DNA from: Homarus americanus
Taxonomy: Eukaryota > Arthropoda > Malacostraca > Decapoda > Nephropidae
Assembly (NCBI RefSeq): GCF_018991925.1
Contig: NW_024726235.1
Coordinates: forward strand, 5,231,070-5,295,069
DNA: 64,000 nucleotides
Reading direction: 5' to 3'
This document shows positions 23,085 through 33,965 of the stretch, in pieces; positions within the stretch are counted from its first letter, which is position 1; each line of letters opens with the position of its first letter. The position numbers were made by a program, and so were the translations under genes. The notes beneath the pieces are model-generated. The model was not told where the DNA came from, ran no database searches, and saw nothing but the letters and a program-made list of their open reading frames with translations.

Positions 23085-23085
23085 C
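22999..23085. repeat. (AC)n microsatellite
   Basis: About 43 AC units with one AT interruption, directly downstream of the ATT tail of the LINE. Confidence 0.97.
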
Positions 23086-23394
23086 ATCACACACCTAGCT
23101 GTAAATTGGGTTCGTGACGACCACACCTACACACCTGCTGTCCTTCACACGTTCTACCAGGTGTTGTGCAGCTCATATTATTATTAGTAGAATTATTATG
23201 GAGAGTCATATTGCTCAATGCAGGTGTGTGTGTGTGTGTGTGTGTAGATAAGTCCGTCATCCACACAGTCTTAAGCCAGTTATTCAAGACGTTCATCCGT
23301 TATACAATATAATACCTACACCCGTTTTATATACAGTATAGGATAATTGGTAAGGTTATATAACATAATTATAACCTTAGCATTTATTCGTAAT
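23086..23394. other. Unique spacer with (GT)n
   Basis: GT run at about 23223-23246; nothing coding. Confidence 0.6.
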
Positions 23395-23603
23395 TCATCG
23401 TTTCTTATCTATAATCCTACTTTCCTTATCAATAATCCCACGTTCCTTATCTATAATCCCAAGTTCCTTATCTATAATTCTCACATTTCTTACCTATAAT
23501 CCTACTTTCCTTATCAATAATCCCACGTTCCTTATCTATAATCCCAAGTTCCTTACCAATAATCCAACTTTCCTTATCAATAATCTCACGTTCCTTATCA
23601 ATA
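23395..23603. repeat. 21-bp minisatellite, diverged block, about 10 copies
   Basis: Unit ccttatctataatcccacgt plus one T, with tatcaataatcc, aagttcc and tactttcc variants. A ~76-bp group of about three to four variant units occurs twice (from about 23419 and 23495). Confidence 0.88.
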
Positions 23604-24290
23604 ATGTTATGCATGGCGTAATGTACAGTTGTGTGTTACGCTGTGCATAGTGAAATATTTTTTAGGCATGTTACCCACAAGTTATGTAAATATAATTTCG
23701 TATAATGAATTGAAATATTTTTTCTGTATGTATGTAGGTATTTTTGCAGCTTAATGTGGGAGGTGATTAATATTAGTTTTAGGTTTGTAAGTTCCCTGGA
23801 GTATGGAGCGATGTCAGGCACTGGCTAGCCTTGGAGGTGGAAAGGCGTTTGAGTTTGTCAGTGGTGGATACCTTTTCAAATCAGGTTTAGTTGAGTATTA
23901 ACTATTCATTGCTGCTCTAGTATTATGTATGGGTGTAAAGTGCAATCAATGGTGATATTATAAAGTAGTTTATTTACTGGTTTACTCAGGATTATGTTGA
24001 TTCTTTATTCTCTTGATTTAATTTATCTGTATCTGTTCATGATGGAACCTACACACTTATTTTGGTAAATGTTTTGTTATTTAATTTTATTTAAATCTTT
24101 TGTAATGTGTATAATTCCAAACCTTCACTCCTGAGCTGTTGGGATCAAGAGACGGCTGTGATTGAACCTCGGACTAAGTTGTGCTGAGTTGCCAATTTGT
24201 TTTTGTTGTGCCATATTTGCCCTCATTAGCATATTAATCTTTAACGTAATTCAAGTTGATAAGTTATGGCATAGCAATAATATAATCTCA
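23604..24290. other. ~690-bp segment between two blocks of one minisatellite
   Basis: Unique AT-rich DNA that separates two arrays of the same 21-bp unit, so it may be an insertion. The ends carry a weak inverted match (tgcatggcgtaa at 23611-23622 against the complement of ttatggcatagca near 24263). No transposase or RT is recognisable; the 61-codon minus-strand frame at 23636 shows no known motif. Confidence 0.35.
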
Positions 24291-24625
24291 CATTCCTTAT
24301 CAACAATTCCACGTTCCTTATCTATAATCCCACGTTCCTTATCTATAATCCCACGTTCCTTATCTATAATCCCACGTTCCTTATCTATAATCCCACGTTC
24401 CTTATCTATAATCCCATTCCTTATCAACAATTCCACGTTCCTTATCTATAATCCCACGTTCCTTATCTATAATCCCACGTTCCTTATCTATAATCCCACG
24501 TTCCTTATCTATAATCCCACGTTCCTTATCTATAATCCCACGTTCCTTATCTATAATCCCACGTTCCTTATCTATAATCCCACGTTCCTTATCTATAATC
24601 CCACGTTCCTTATCTATAATCCCTA
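24291..24625. repeat. 21-bp minisatellite, homogeneous block, about 16 copies
   Basis: Almost identical copies of ccttatctataatcccacgt plus T, a few with caacaattcc. Same unit as the block at 23395. Confidence 0.95.
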
Positions 24626-24735
24626 CCATCTTAGCCACACATCTTAGGTTGTATTAATATATCAACACCTTCAACCAGACGCCGGGAAAAGAAATGTTTC
24701 CAGAAATAGTTTGAGGCGTTTGAACAATAGAACGT

Positions 24736-24738
<3 letters not shown>

Positions 24739-24820
<82 letters not shown>

Positions 24821-24821
24821 T
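24739..24821. repeat. (GA)n followed by (GACA)n
   Basis: About 31 GA units to 24801, then five GACA units. Confidence 0.96.
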
Positions 24822-25367
24822 ACAGAAGAAACAGACATAAACTCACATAACCAAACCCAAAACAGAGCCATAAACAACCTGTGGCTAATGACCAATACTG
24901 ACCAGAAGATTATACCTCGCCTCACCTCTCGCCAGTAATTATCAACTGCATATATATATATACATAAAAATTTGGTATACCCTCGACTTACTTTTTGACT
25001 TCTAAAAAATACATTTAAATTAACACTTTACTTCGTTTTATTTATATTAATCTCACAAACTTTATATAAGATGACCTTAACAAACATTAAAGTGTATGCT
25101 TGTTGACCTCACAAACTGTTAATGGGACAACTCTCACAAACTTGTTGGTGTGAACAAGACACATACAGGTCCTCTCTGTTATAAAAATTACATTATTACC
25201 GAAAGTCACAATCTGATATTTACGTTAAAAAGAAAGGAAAAAAACACAACATCTGCTGGAAACCTGTTATATTAAACCCTCAATCTCACGGCGTTCTTTT
25301 GGTAGTTCTCATAAAAACACGTTCAATTTCACCACATTTCAGAATTCTCGGATGTTTATGCTGGCTG
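24822..25367. other. AT-rich unique DNA, no gene seen
   Basis: Includes a short (TA)n at about 24951-24962. Nothing coding. Confidence 0.6.
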
Positions 25368-25369
25368 GG

Positions 25370-25780
25370 GGATGGTTAGTGGGATGGTTGGTGGGATGGT
25401 TGGTGGGATGGTTGGTGGGATGGTTGGGGATGGTTGATGGTTGATGGGATGGTTGGTGGGATGGTTGATGGGATGGTTGGTGGATGGGATGGGATGGTTG
25501 ATGGGATGGTTGATGGATGGTTGATGGATGGTTGATGGGATGGTTGATGGGATGGTTGGTGGGATGGTTGATGATGGTTGATGGATGGTTGGTGGGATGG
25601 TTGATGGGATGGTTGATGGATGGTTGATGGATGGTTGGTGGATGGTTGGGATGGTTGATGGGTGGTTGATGGGATGGTTGGGATGGTTGGTGGGATGGTT
25701 GATGGGATGGTTGATGGGATGGTTGATGGGATGGTTGGTGGGATGGTTAGTGGGATGGTTGGTGGGATGGTTGGTGCTGG
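25370..25780. repeat. 12-bp minisatellite, about 36 copies
   Basis: Units gggatggttggt and gggatggttgat alternate irregularly, with shortened 8-11 bp units (gatggttgat, ggatggtt) throughout. The 12-bp length yields Trp/Gly-rich or Pro/Thr/Ser-rich frames, which are artefacts. Confidence 0.93.
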
Positions 25781-25988
25781 TCTAACTTCACAACAAGTGG
25801 TCAAAATCTCTCACATATTAAATTATTCTTAACTTAAACATTTATTATTATTTTCATTAATTTCATATAGTGGTCAACACCTTTATCATCCCACCTGACG
25901 TAATGTTCTTAAGTGTCACGTCAATTATTTGGGCGGATTATTTTTTTTAGAAAGAACAAAAGTAAAAAACAATAACAGAAATTTTAAT
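25781..25988. other. AT-rich spacer
   Basis: Unique, no gene evidence. Confidence 0.6.
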
Positions 25989-26006
25989 AATAATAATGAA
26001 GATGAA

Positions 26007-26104
<98 letters not shown>
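25989..26104. repeat. (AAT)n microsatellite
   Basis: About 33 clean AAT units from 26006 with an imperfect start; it gives a poly-Asn or poly-Ile frame, an artefact. Confidence 0.97.
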
Positions 26105-26105
<1 letters not shown>

Positions 26106-26468
26106 CAAACCATTAGCCATAAGCTGCGTCAGTGCGTCACTATATACACTACAAAGGGTTAAGCATTCATTAAGTTAACTGACGCAGCTAATAAGTGACG
26201 ATTACTAAATGAGGTTCCGAATTCTCGTCCAGTCACAGTTTACCGCACACGGGGACAGAGTAAACCCAACTATCTCTTCAGTACAGCAGTGTATACCCAT
26301 CTACCTGTCAGTTTACCTCAGTCCATGATTGTATACCCTCCCACTGTGGAGGCACAATGGGTAGTCTACCACATACCTGAATTACTTGCATATGTGGCAC
26401 TACTCTGCTACCCCGGCCACCTGCACACACAACACACCTGTTCCCAAGCACGTAAACAAGACCGTAAA

Positions 26469-26472
<4 letters not shown>
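26105..26472. other. Unique DNA with a 12-bp inverted repeat
   Basis: agctgcgtcagt (26122-26133) and its exact complement actgacgcagct (26178-26189) are separated by 44 bp. Additional cgtcact / agtgacg motifs lie beside both arms. No gene recognised. Confidence 0.6.
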
Positions 26473-26509
<37 letters not shown>

Positions 26510-26533
26510 TAAGTCTCTCTCTCTCTCTCTCTA

Positions 26534-26581
<48 letters not shown>
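26473..26581. repeat. (CA)n-(CT)n-(CA)n compound microsatellite
   Basis: CA at 26473-26506, CT at 26515-26532, CA at 26537-26581. Confidence 0.96.
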
Positions 26582-26583
<2 letters not shown>

Positions 26584-26812
26584 TCATTAATCTATGCTCT
26601 CTACACATGCTGAGTCATCCGATGAGACGTGTGTGAATCTCTTAGTGTCTCACACATAAACCACTTCAAGTAATTCCTGTGGTAACATTCTTCAACATCT
26701 CCATAAAGAGAAACCCGTTCATTAACTGTCTAACACCATCACCATCATTTTCTTTGCGTTCAGCCTCTTAGTAGACACATCCTTACCCATGTATGTATGT
26801 GATGCAGGCGAC

Positions 26813-27166
26813 ATGTGGTGTAATGGTCAGTATGCTCGCCTCGCAAGCCAGTGGATCCGAGTTCGATCCCCGGGCAGGGTGAAGCTATGGGAAAGTTTCT
26901 TTGTGCTATTTCCTTCTGTCTAGCCAGCAGTAATTGGGAACCTGGATGTTAATCGATTTGCGGATCGTATTCTGGGGTAATGGTTAGCCAGTGCAGTTGG
27001 CGAGTTGTCCGGTCTTCTCGGACTATTCCTTGAAACTGGGTCATGCAGCTCGTTAACTTGGGGTGTGGTTATTGTGTTGGCCACAGCTGCTACTCCTTAA
27101 CAAATTCATGCCTAGGAGGCCCTTGGGCCGGCCATACTTGATTTCGAGGGGCTTCCATTATTATTA
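26813..27166 (+). mobile_element. tRNA-derived SINE, copy 1
   Basis: The head resembles a tRNA: A-box-like tgtaatggtcagtatgctcg, an anticodon-arm-like ctcgcctcgcaagccag and the B box gagttcgatcc (about 26859-26869). A ~280-bp body unrelated to tRNA follows, then a tail of ATT units. The body matches copy 2 at 46113-46449 throughout. As a SINE it would be transcribed by RNA polymerase III from the internal boxes and copied by a partner LINE. GTATGT runs flank it on both sides. The anticodon stem has one mismatch here, so it is not a working tRNA gene. Confidence 0.85.
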
Positions 27167-27376
27167 TGTATGTATGTACCAACGTTGAAAAATACAGCTT
27201 AATGACTATATAGCTGTTATAGGGTAGTAAATTCACTACTATTATACTCTCTATATTATGTGTGTTTACTGTATTTTAGAAGTCTGTCCTCTAGGAACCC
27301 TGGTTCAGTAAAACTCTTCCTGGTTCCAATAATATACCTTAGGGCTTCATTCTGTCACACATCTATTCGGTAAATG

Positions 27377-27378
<2 letters not shown>
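27167..27378. other. Unique AT-rich spacer
   Basis: Starts with a gtatgtatgta run beside the SINE tail; no gene evidence. Confidence 0.6.

Positions 27379-27432
<54 letters not shown>
27379..27432. repeat. (CA)n microsatellite
   Basis: About 27 CA units. Confidence 0.97.
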
Positions 27433-27435
<3 letters not shown>

Positions 27436-28512
27436 TGACAGCTGTGTTCTCATCATAACTTTTTACGTGAGTTTATAACACCGTCTTTTAATTAATCAAA
27501 CATCTGGACGGGAGATTTGTTCTAACTGTCACAACACTGAACCTCAATAGACAGGAATTATTTGTTCCCATTCTCGAAGGTAAACATTATACAAGAGAAA
27601 ATCAATGTTTTTTTTGTCTATTCAACATAACCTCAGGGTGATCTACTTCCTTCTATAACCTTAAACTATTATATAAGTAAACAAAACACTAAAATAAAGT
27701 ACAAAATCATCAATGTATCTTATAAAACCTTAAGAGTCATTCTGCTATAAGTAAGTTGATATCATGCACACATCTTCACTACACGGGGTTAAGACAGTAC
27801 AAAGATGCCACAACTTTCTCTCTCTATCTCTCTAAAAACACCTGAATTTCTACCCACATTTAAAACTCCTCTTAAACGATAATATTTCTTTGTTCCTTCC
27901 TCCTTTCCCTTCACATTATCTTTATCCATGTTTCCTTATTCATCTTTATTCCTGATTTTCTCTTTGTATCTCAAATTATTCATCCCTGCCAACACTCGAC
28001 TGCCACTCCTTCATTATTATCAAACCACTTATTCATACTATCATTTACTCCTCACACAAGTACTACTTATATAATAGAATCTTATCAGCATTCAACAGAG
28101 CTTTCTCCCCCGGGCTAAGAGTGGCTACAGGGCAAGGGAGGGGAGGAGGAGGAGGGGTTGGAAAGGGGCAATGTGTCGACACTCTGAATGCCTGCCTGCC
28201 TAACTGCCCACCGTCCCTGTTGTTGTTGTAGGTAGTTTATTATAGGTAGTTTGTTGTTAGATGTGTGTTGTAGGTTATATTGTGTTGGTGTATGTTGTAT
28301 GTTTTATGATACAGTATATTTTGTATGATGTATTTGTGCTGTATGTTGTGTTGATGATGTATATGTTAATGTTGTATGTTGTGTGGTATGTTGTATATGC
28401 TGTATGTTGATGTTATGTTGTATGTTTGTATGTGAGATTTTTTAGTTCCGGAACATGACTTATCCATGTACTGAAGAATATAACACTGCACAAGAAATTC
28501 CTCAGTATTTTT

Positions 28513-28519
<7 letters not shown>
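27433..28519. other. Unique DNA with a degenerate TGTATGTTG tract
   Basis: 27433-28215 is AT-rich unique DNA, with a GGA-rich patch at 28136-28158. From 28216 to 28430 gttgtatgttgt-like phrases recur irregularly, an old decayed repeat. No gene recognised. Confidence 0.55.

Positions 28520-28578
<59 letters not shown>
28520..28578. repeat. (CT)n microsatellite
   Basis: About 29 CT units; a second CT run lies at about 28661-28684. Confidence 0.97.
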
Positions 28579-28582
<4 letters not shown>

Positions 28583-28768
28583 TTGCTATTTGTCTTCCAT
28601 CATTATTCCTCTCAACCTTCCTTATCATTCTTTCCTCTCATACAGGTATATATAATTTTTCCTCTCTCTCTCTCTCTCTCTCTTCCCCACATTTATTCCC
28701 TTAACTGTTATGCTCTTATCGGGTTCTTATCTTCCACGGCAAGCCTTCACACCATCCAGACGTCCTTG

Positions 28769-28812
<44 letters not shown>
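28769..28812. repeat. (CA)n microsatellite
   Basis: About 21 CA units. The following 28813-29100 is AT-rich unique DNA with a C9 run near 29089. Confidence 0.97.
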
Positions 28813-28813
<1 letters not shown>

Positions 28814-29103
28814 ACTTTCTTTCATTAGTCTCATAATTATTCAAACTTTCTTACCATAATTTCTTTCACGTCCTTCATTTCCTCCATTAACTTTAAAAAT
28901 ACTTCAACTTAATTTCATATTTTTTCACGATTATTCTAAAATATTTCATCGTCTACTTGACAGGTGAGTGTTTACGCCTGTTTAACCTGGGACCTTCATT
29001 GTTTACATTACGTGACACCTGAGCCTCGTAAACAACACACAATACCCAACGTGTTGTTTACTCCAGGTACAGCGAGATCCACAGGTAATACCCCCCCCCG
29101 TGA

Positions 29104-29880
29104 GCTCGTATCATACTCGCATCATCTCGTATCATACTCGCATCATACTCGACTTAATAGCACCATACTAGCATTACCTATAGCAGTAACTCGCATCATC
29201 CTCGACTTAATAGCATCATACTAGCATTACCTATAGCAGTAACTCGCATCATACTCGACTTAATAGCATCATACTAGCATACCTATAGCAGTAACTCGCA
29301 TCATCCTCGACTTAATAGCATCATACTAGCATTACCTATAGCAGTAACTCGCATCATCCTCGACTTAATAGCATCATACTAGCATTACCTATAGCAGTAA
29401 CTCGTATCATCCTCGACTTAATAGCATCATACTAGCATTACCTATAGCAGTAGCTCGCATCATCCTCGACTTAATAGCATCATACTAGCATTACCTATAG
29501 CAGTAGCTCGCATCATCCTCGACTTAATAGCATCATACTAGCATTACCTATAGCAGTAACTCGCATCATCCTCGACTTAATAGCATCATACTAGCATTAC
29601 CTATAGCAGTAACTCGCATCATCCTCGACTTAATAGCATCATACTAGCATTACCTATAGCAGTAACTCGCATCATCCTCGACTTAATAGCATCATACTAG
29701 CATTACCTATAGCAGTAGCTCGCATCATCCTCGACTTAATAGCATCATACTAGCATTACCTATAGCAGTAACTCGCATCATCCTCGACTTAATAGCATCA
29801 TACTAGCATTACCTATGGTAAGCTACATCATCCTCGACTTAATAGCATCCTTAGATACCTATAGCAGTAACTCGCATCAT
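29104..29880. repeat. 53-bp minisatellite, about 14 copies
   Basis: The unit starts gcatcatactagcattacct, continues atagcagtaactcgcatcat and ends cctcgacttaata. Spacing of successive gcatcatac starts is 53 bp. Central copies are nearly identical; variants are cctcga/actcga and gtaac/gtagc. Both ends are more diverged, and a shorter catcatactcg motif at the left edge may be the ancestral sub-unit. Confidence 0.96.
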
Positions 29881-30345
29881 CCTCCATCATCCTCGCTACA
29901 TGTTCGTGTTCTTTCTCACCACAGAGAAGGAAGATTAATCACACCTTCCACATACCACATCTTCTCTACATCCTCCCCTTCCTCCTCCCCTTCCGTCTCA
30001 TCCCTCCAACACCATTCCGTCTTCCTCCACCACCCCCTCCCCCCTACCTCCACCCTCGCCTCTCCTTTCCTCTACCCGTTCCCCACTTCCTCTCCTCCTT
30101 GTCCTCTTCCACCACCCCCTTCCTCTCCTTTCCACCACCCCCTCTTTTCCTCCACCACACCCCTTCCTCTCCCCTTTCTCCTCTCCACCACCCCCTCTCC
30201 CCTCCATCACCCCTCTCCTTTCTATACCTCCTCTCTCCTCTACCTCCACCACCTCCCCTACCTCCACCACCCCTACCTCCACCACCCCCTCTTTCTCATC
30301 CACCACCTTCTCCCTCTCCTACCACCACCATCTTCCCATATGCAT
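29881..30345. repeat. Pyrimidine-rich, CCACCACCCCCTC-type low-complexity tract
   Basis: The + strand has almost no G. Phrases ccaccaccccctc and cctctcc recur irregularly. The 277-codon frame across it is a Ser/Pro/Leu artefact. Confidence 0.85.
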
Positions 30346-30530
30346 TTAGGTAAGGTAAGTGTAGACGGCGTGCACATTAGCCTCACGCAGACCCACGGAT
30401 GTACACAGCTCTCACATCCTTCTTCACCACTGTCATTTGGGCCTGAGACCATCCATCTGCCCATCACTCCGATTTCCACTCTGTCATCCACCCATCCATT
30501 TGGACCACCCACTAGAATACGCAATCAGTT

Positions 30531-30532
30531 TT

Positions 30533-30593
<61 letters not shown>

Positions 30594-30650
30594 TTTCTTC
30601 TTTCTTTCTTTCTTTTTCTCTCTCTTTCTTTCTTTCTTTTCTCCCTAGTT
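30531..30650. repeat. (TTTC)n microsatellite
   Basis: About 16 TTTC units, then imperfect ones. Confidence 0.95.
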
Positions 30651-30892
30651 ACGCCTCTTCAGTACTTTCCTAGATGTATTGTTTTATCATTATTTTTTTT
30701 ATTATTATTTTTGTTTATTCTTTATCTCTTTCATGATGTGGGTTGTTGGGTAGTTAGGGCACAAGACTGTAACCACGTCAGTTTATATGATTTTTTATAT
30801 AAACACTCCTCTGTAACTACCATGCCTGTAACCACCTGTCTGTAACTCCGACTATCTGTAACCAACAATGTACAACTTACATCACTTGTCAT
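30651..30892. other. Unique spacer
   Basis: ctgtaac(c/t) recurs four times at 30768-30863 at irregular intervals. No gene evidence. Confidence 0.5.
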
Positions 30893-31307
30893 GCCTGTTA
30901 CGTTAACCAGGTTGGTACACATATAATATAATTGGGCTTTTGGTAACGAAACCCAATTGAAGTTTCTTGTTTTATTGTAAAAGTATTTTGTTTATAATTC
31001 CTGAGTGTAGATCAACCGTAAGTTCCACTATTTATGAATTAATGAGAAAGAGGAGGGCGTTTATGTAATATAAACATGGATCAACTTCCGTTCGATAGTA
31101 GTTGATGTGAGTGACTGACTAAGGCATCGGCTTTTACATAGATGCTGACATATGGGCTTCTCCCTCTTGGGAAAGTTACCCTTCACGTGATCAGTTCATG
31201 TCTTACTCATAGTTAGTGGAAAGTTACAGGTGGTGAATCTGAATATAAATCAGATGTAAGAACCCATTTACATAATACGTTCTATTGATGAGACAGGGGC
31301 CATTACA
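30893..31307. mobile_element. Unrecognised ~415-bp dispersed repeat, copy 1
   Basis: Matches 62606-63026 over its whole length by eye, in the same orientation. Shared landmarks in order: ttaaccag, acatata, taacgaaacc, ataattcctg, gtgtagatc-accgtaag, gcgtttatgta, ttgatgtgag, aactcatg/agttcatg, tgtcttac, gtggaa-gttacag, ggtgaatctga, atcagatgta, tgatgagacagggg and ccattaca. Potential hairpins at 30931-30959, 31051-31076 and 31233-31254 recur in copy 2. No ORF, tRNA head or clear terminal inverted repeat, so it is a non-autonomous element of unknown class or another duplicated unit. Confidence 0.75.
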
Positions 31308-31473
31308 CGCCAGTAACATTGGTGTGTGTGTGTGCGTGTTTACTAATTTTTAATGTTTAGTGTACGTATAGTATTTACGACCTTATTGAATACACGCATA
31401 AGGGCTTTTTAGATGTTCAATAATACATTATAAGAACACAGATACGACCATTACTTTCTCATATTCTCAAAAA

Positions 31474-31605
31474 TGGTTATTATTATTAACATTATTATTA
31501 TCATTATCATTATAAACATCATCATTATAAACATCATCATTATAATCACCATCATCATTAACATTACCATCATTAATCACCACCATTATCACCATCACCC
31601 TCACC
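31474..31605. repeat. (ATT/ATC)n microsatellite
   Basis: Imperfect ATT, ATC and CAT triplets with two tandem copies of ataaacatcatcatt. Confidence 0.88.
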
Positions 31606-31755
31606 ATCTAAGGAGCCACACAACTTTCATCTCACTTCATATAGTTAGTGTAAAAGTTCACTGTATTTCATTACCACATCTTACAAGACTTAAAATTAAT
31701 TTCCTTAATTTTTCTTTTATATTTATTTTCTTCTCTTTATATATTTATAAGAGTT

Positions 31756-31855
31756 TACATCCCTTCCTCCTCCTCCTCCTCCTCCTCCCCCTCCTCCTCA
31801 TCCTCCCCCCTTCTCCTCATCTTCCCCCTCCCCCCTTCCTCCTCCTCTAACACAG
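31756..31855. repeat. (TCC)n-rich tract
   Basis: tcctcctcc and cccctcct repeats on the + strand. Confidence 0.88.
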
Positions 31856-33180
31856 CTACAACCATCCATCCAACCACTCGAGTAGTAGCAGAGGTTTGGT
31901 TAGGTTAGGTGGCATCGTCATTCAAGGTCAAATCCACTCGTAGCATGAATGAATTTTCTAGGTGATGGCGTCTCCCCAACCCACTATCACACTCTCTCAC
32001 AATGATACACCAAGATACTTCAACATTTTCTTATTACCCGATTCCTAAAAATGGCCCAATAGTTCAACACCGGTGGATGATAAAAAAAGAAAATAGGAAG
32101 CCTCATATCTTGATTACCGTAGCCTAATAGGGACTCAAAAAGAATCAGTCTTATATCGTAAAGCCTTTGTGGACGTTTATTACGCGGCCCCAGAAGACTA
32201 ACGTAAGGAAACTCTTAAGTTTTTTTTTTATTGAGTGTCTTGCAAAACTGTCAATTGTCGGTTGATCGAGTGTTTATTTTTGTGGGATGTCCTTGTAGGG
32301 AGCGATGGCGGCCGTCAAGCTTGGATGTCTTTTCGAAATGAGGTGCCAAATTTGGCATATTATTCCCGGCGATTATAGTCAATGATGGTGATTTGACGTG
32401 GCCTATCGATAAAGTCCACTTATCACATCTGTTTGGGAATTATAAACGTATACCGAGAGGAGAACCAATGATATGCATTGAGATAAATTGGCACGTTAGG
32501 GCGAGTTATCGCACTCGTGCATCACTGGAACTAAAGAAAGGCGGACTCTCGCTAAGGTACGGTATAATGTGTTCTTATAAAAACGCCAACCAACTTTAAA
32601 AATAACTACGAAAAAAGAGGGTTTAAATATTTCTCCCTATCTTGATTTAATGAAAATAGCTTACAAGTGATTACATTTCATATTATGGTCGTGGAAAATT
32701 CTTAGATCTCATCCTTGAATGAGCAGAAATACAGACGTTCCATCAGCACATGTGGTCATTATAGTCTGATAGAGCAATTGTTTAACCAGTTTTTCTAACC
32801 AAGAATTTCACAGAACATTATTTCATTACATTAATACCAACGCTTCTATCATATCTATAACCTCTTGGCATGATCGTTTGGGAACTAAGAAAGGGAGAAA
32901 GAAAAGAAAAGAAAAGAAGTAATGACTTGTAAACAGGGGAAGTGACACGAAAAAATTTTTATTGTTATTTTTCTTCTTATTCGCAAAGCTACGAATGTTT
33001 GGTACTTGAAACAAATGAAACTATGGAAGGTTTTGCTTATATCTCTCAAATGGACTATGAGTTATATAAACATTTGGTCAGACATTAAGAAGGGGAGAAA
33101 GATGACACTACCATCAGTCAGATTGCCTTACTGTTTACTACTGCTGTATACCTGCACCGTCTATATACATGCTGAAAGTG
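31856..33180. other. Unique DNA, no gene recognised
   Basis: The longest stretch in the first half without tandem arrays. A short ggttaggttaggt telomere-like motif lies at 31898-31910. 32260-32600 is non-repetitive and carries an ORF of 68 codons with no known motif. A gaaaagaaaag run lies at 32899-32919. Confidence 0.5.
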
Positions 33181-33195
33181 TATTATTATTATTAT

Positions 33196-33249
<54 letters not shown>

Positions 33250-33305
33250 AAGTAGCAGTAGTAGTAGTAGTAGTAGTAATAGTAGTTGTGTTGTAGTAGT
33301 AGTAG
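33181..33305. repeat. (ATT)n-(AGT)n microsatellite
   Basis: Six ATT units followed by about 30 AGT units with a few substitutions. Confidence 0.95.
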
Positions 33306-33480
33306 TTGTTGATGTTCTTGAGGCTGTACACACGCTGATGACTCACAAGTACAACCTGTGCTCACCGAGATGTTCTCATACAGTGTAATAAATACACTCG
33401 AGGTCAGAGGCTTAACTATAATTACAACACACAAGCGTATCCAGAACACACCAAAGGGATATACATACATGGTTTCATAA

Positions 33481-33740
33481 CACATACACACGCACACACA
33501 TGCATACATATACAAACAAACACATACACACACACATGCGCATACATACATACATACATACATACATACATACATACATACATACGTACATACATACATA
33601 CATACATACATACATACATACATACATACATACATACATACATACATACATACATACATACACACAAATACAAACACACATACAGACACATGTGCATACA
33701 TACAAACACACATACACACACACACAAATGCACACACACA
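33481..33740. repeat. (CATA)n with flanking CA-rich DNA
   Basis: About 29 CATA units at 33541-33661 with one CGTA interruption, bounded by ACAC/ACAT-rich variants. Confidence 0.95.
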
Positions 33741-33965
33741 ATTTATAAGCTAAAATAAAGAGGGCGGAGAGACCTGGTTAATCTATGCACTTAAGTTCAC
33801 CAGTTCGGACAGCTGGAGGAAGAAACAGCTGTCAGAGTAACAGCGGAGGTACTAACAGCAGCGACAGAACAGCTGTGATGAAAATTATATCAAAGGTTAA
33901 TCGTGTAAACAGAAAATGGGGACACGATATAAGGGGTGACGCAACTGTCGCAGCGGAGGTGGTGC

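Noticed and set aside
25370..25780. 12-bp array as a regulatory or telomere-variant repeat
   Set aside because: The unit gggatggttggt has G runs but no TTAGG phase and no adjacent telomeric sequence; a plain minisatellite explains it.
26813..26885. Functional tRNA gene
   Set aside because: The tRNA-like head is continuous with a ~280-bp body found at a second locus, acceptor pairing is poor and the anticodon stem has a mismatch; it is a SINE head.
32393..32599. 68-codon frame in a unique island as a gene
   Set aside because: It is short, without motif or splice evidence, and such a length is expected by chance; the island is listed instead as possible noncoding DNA.
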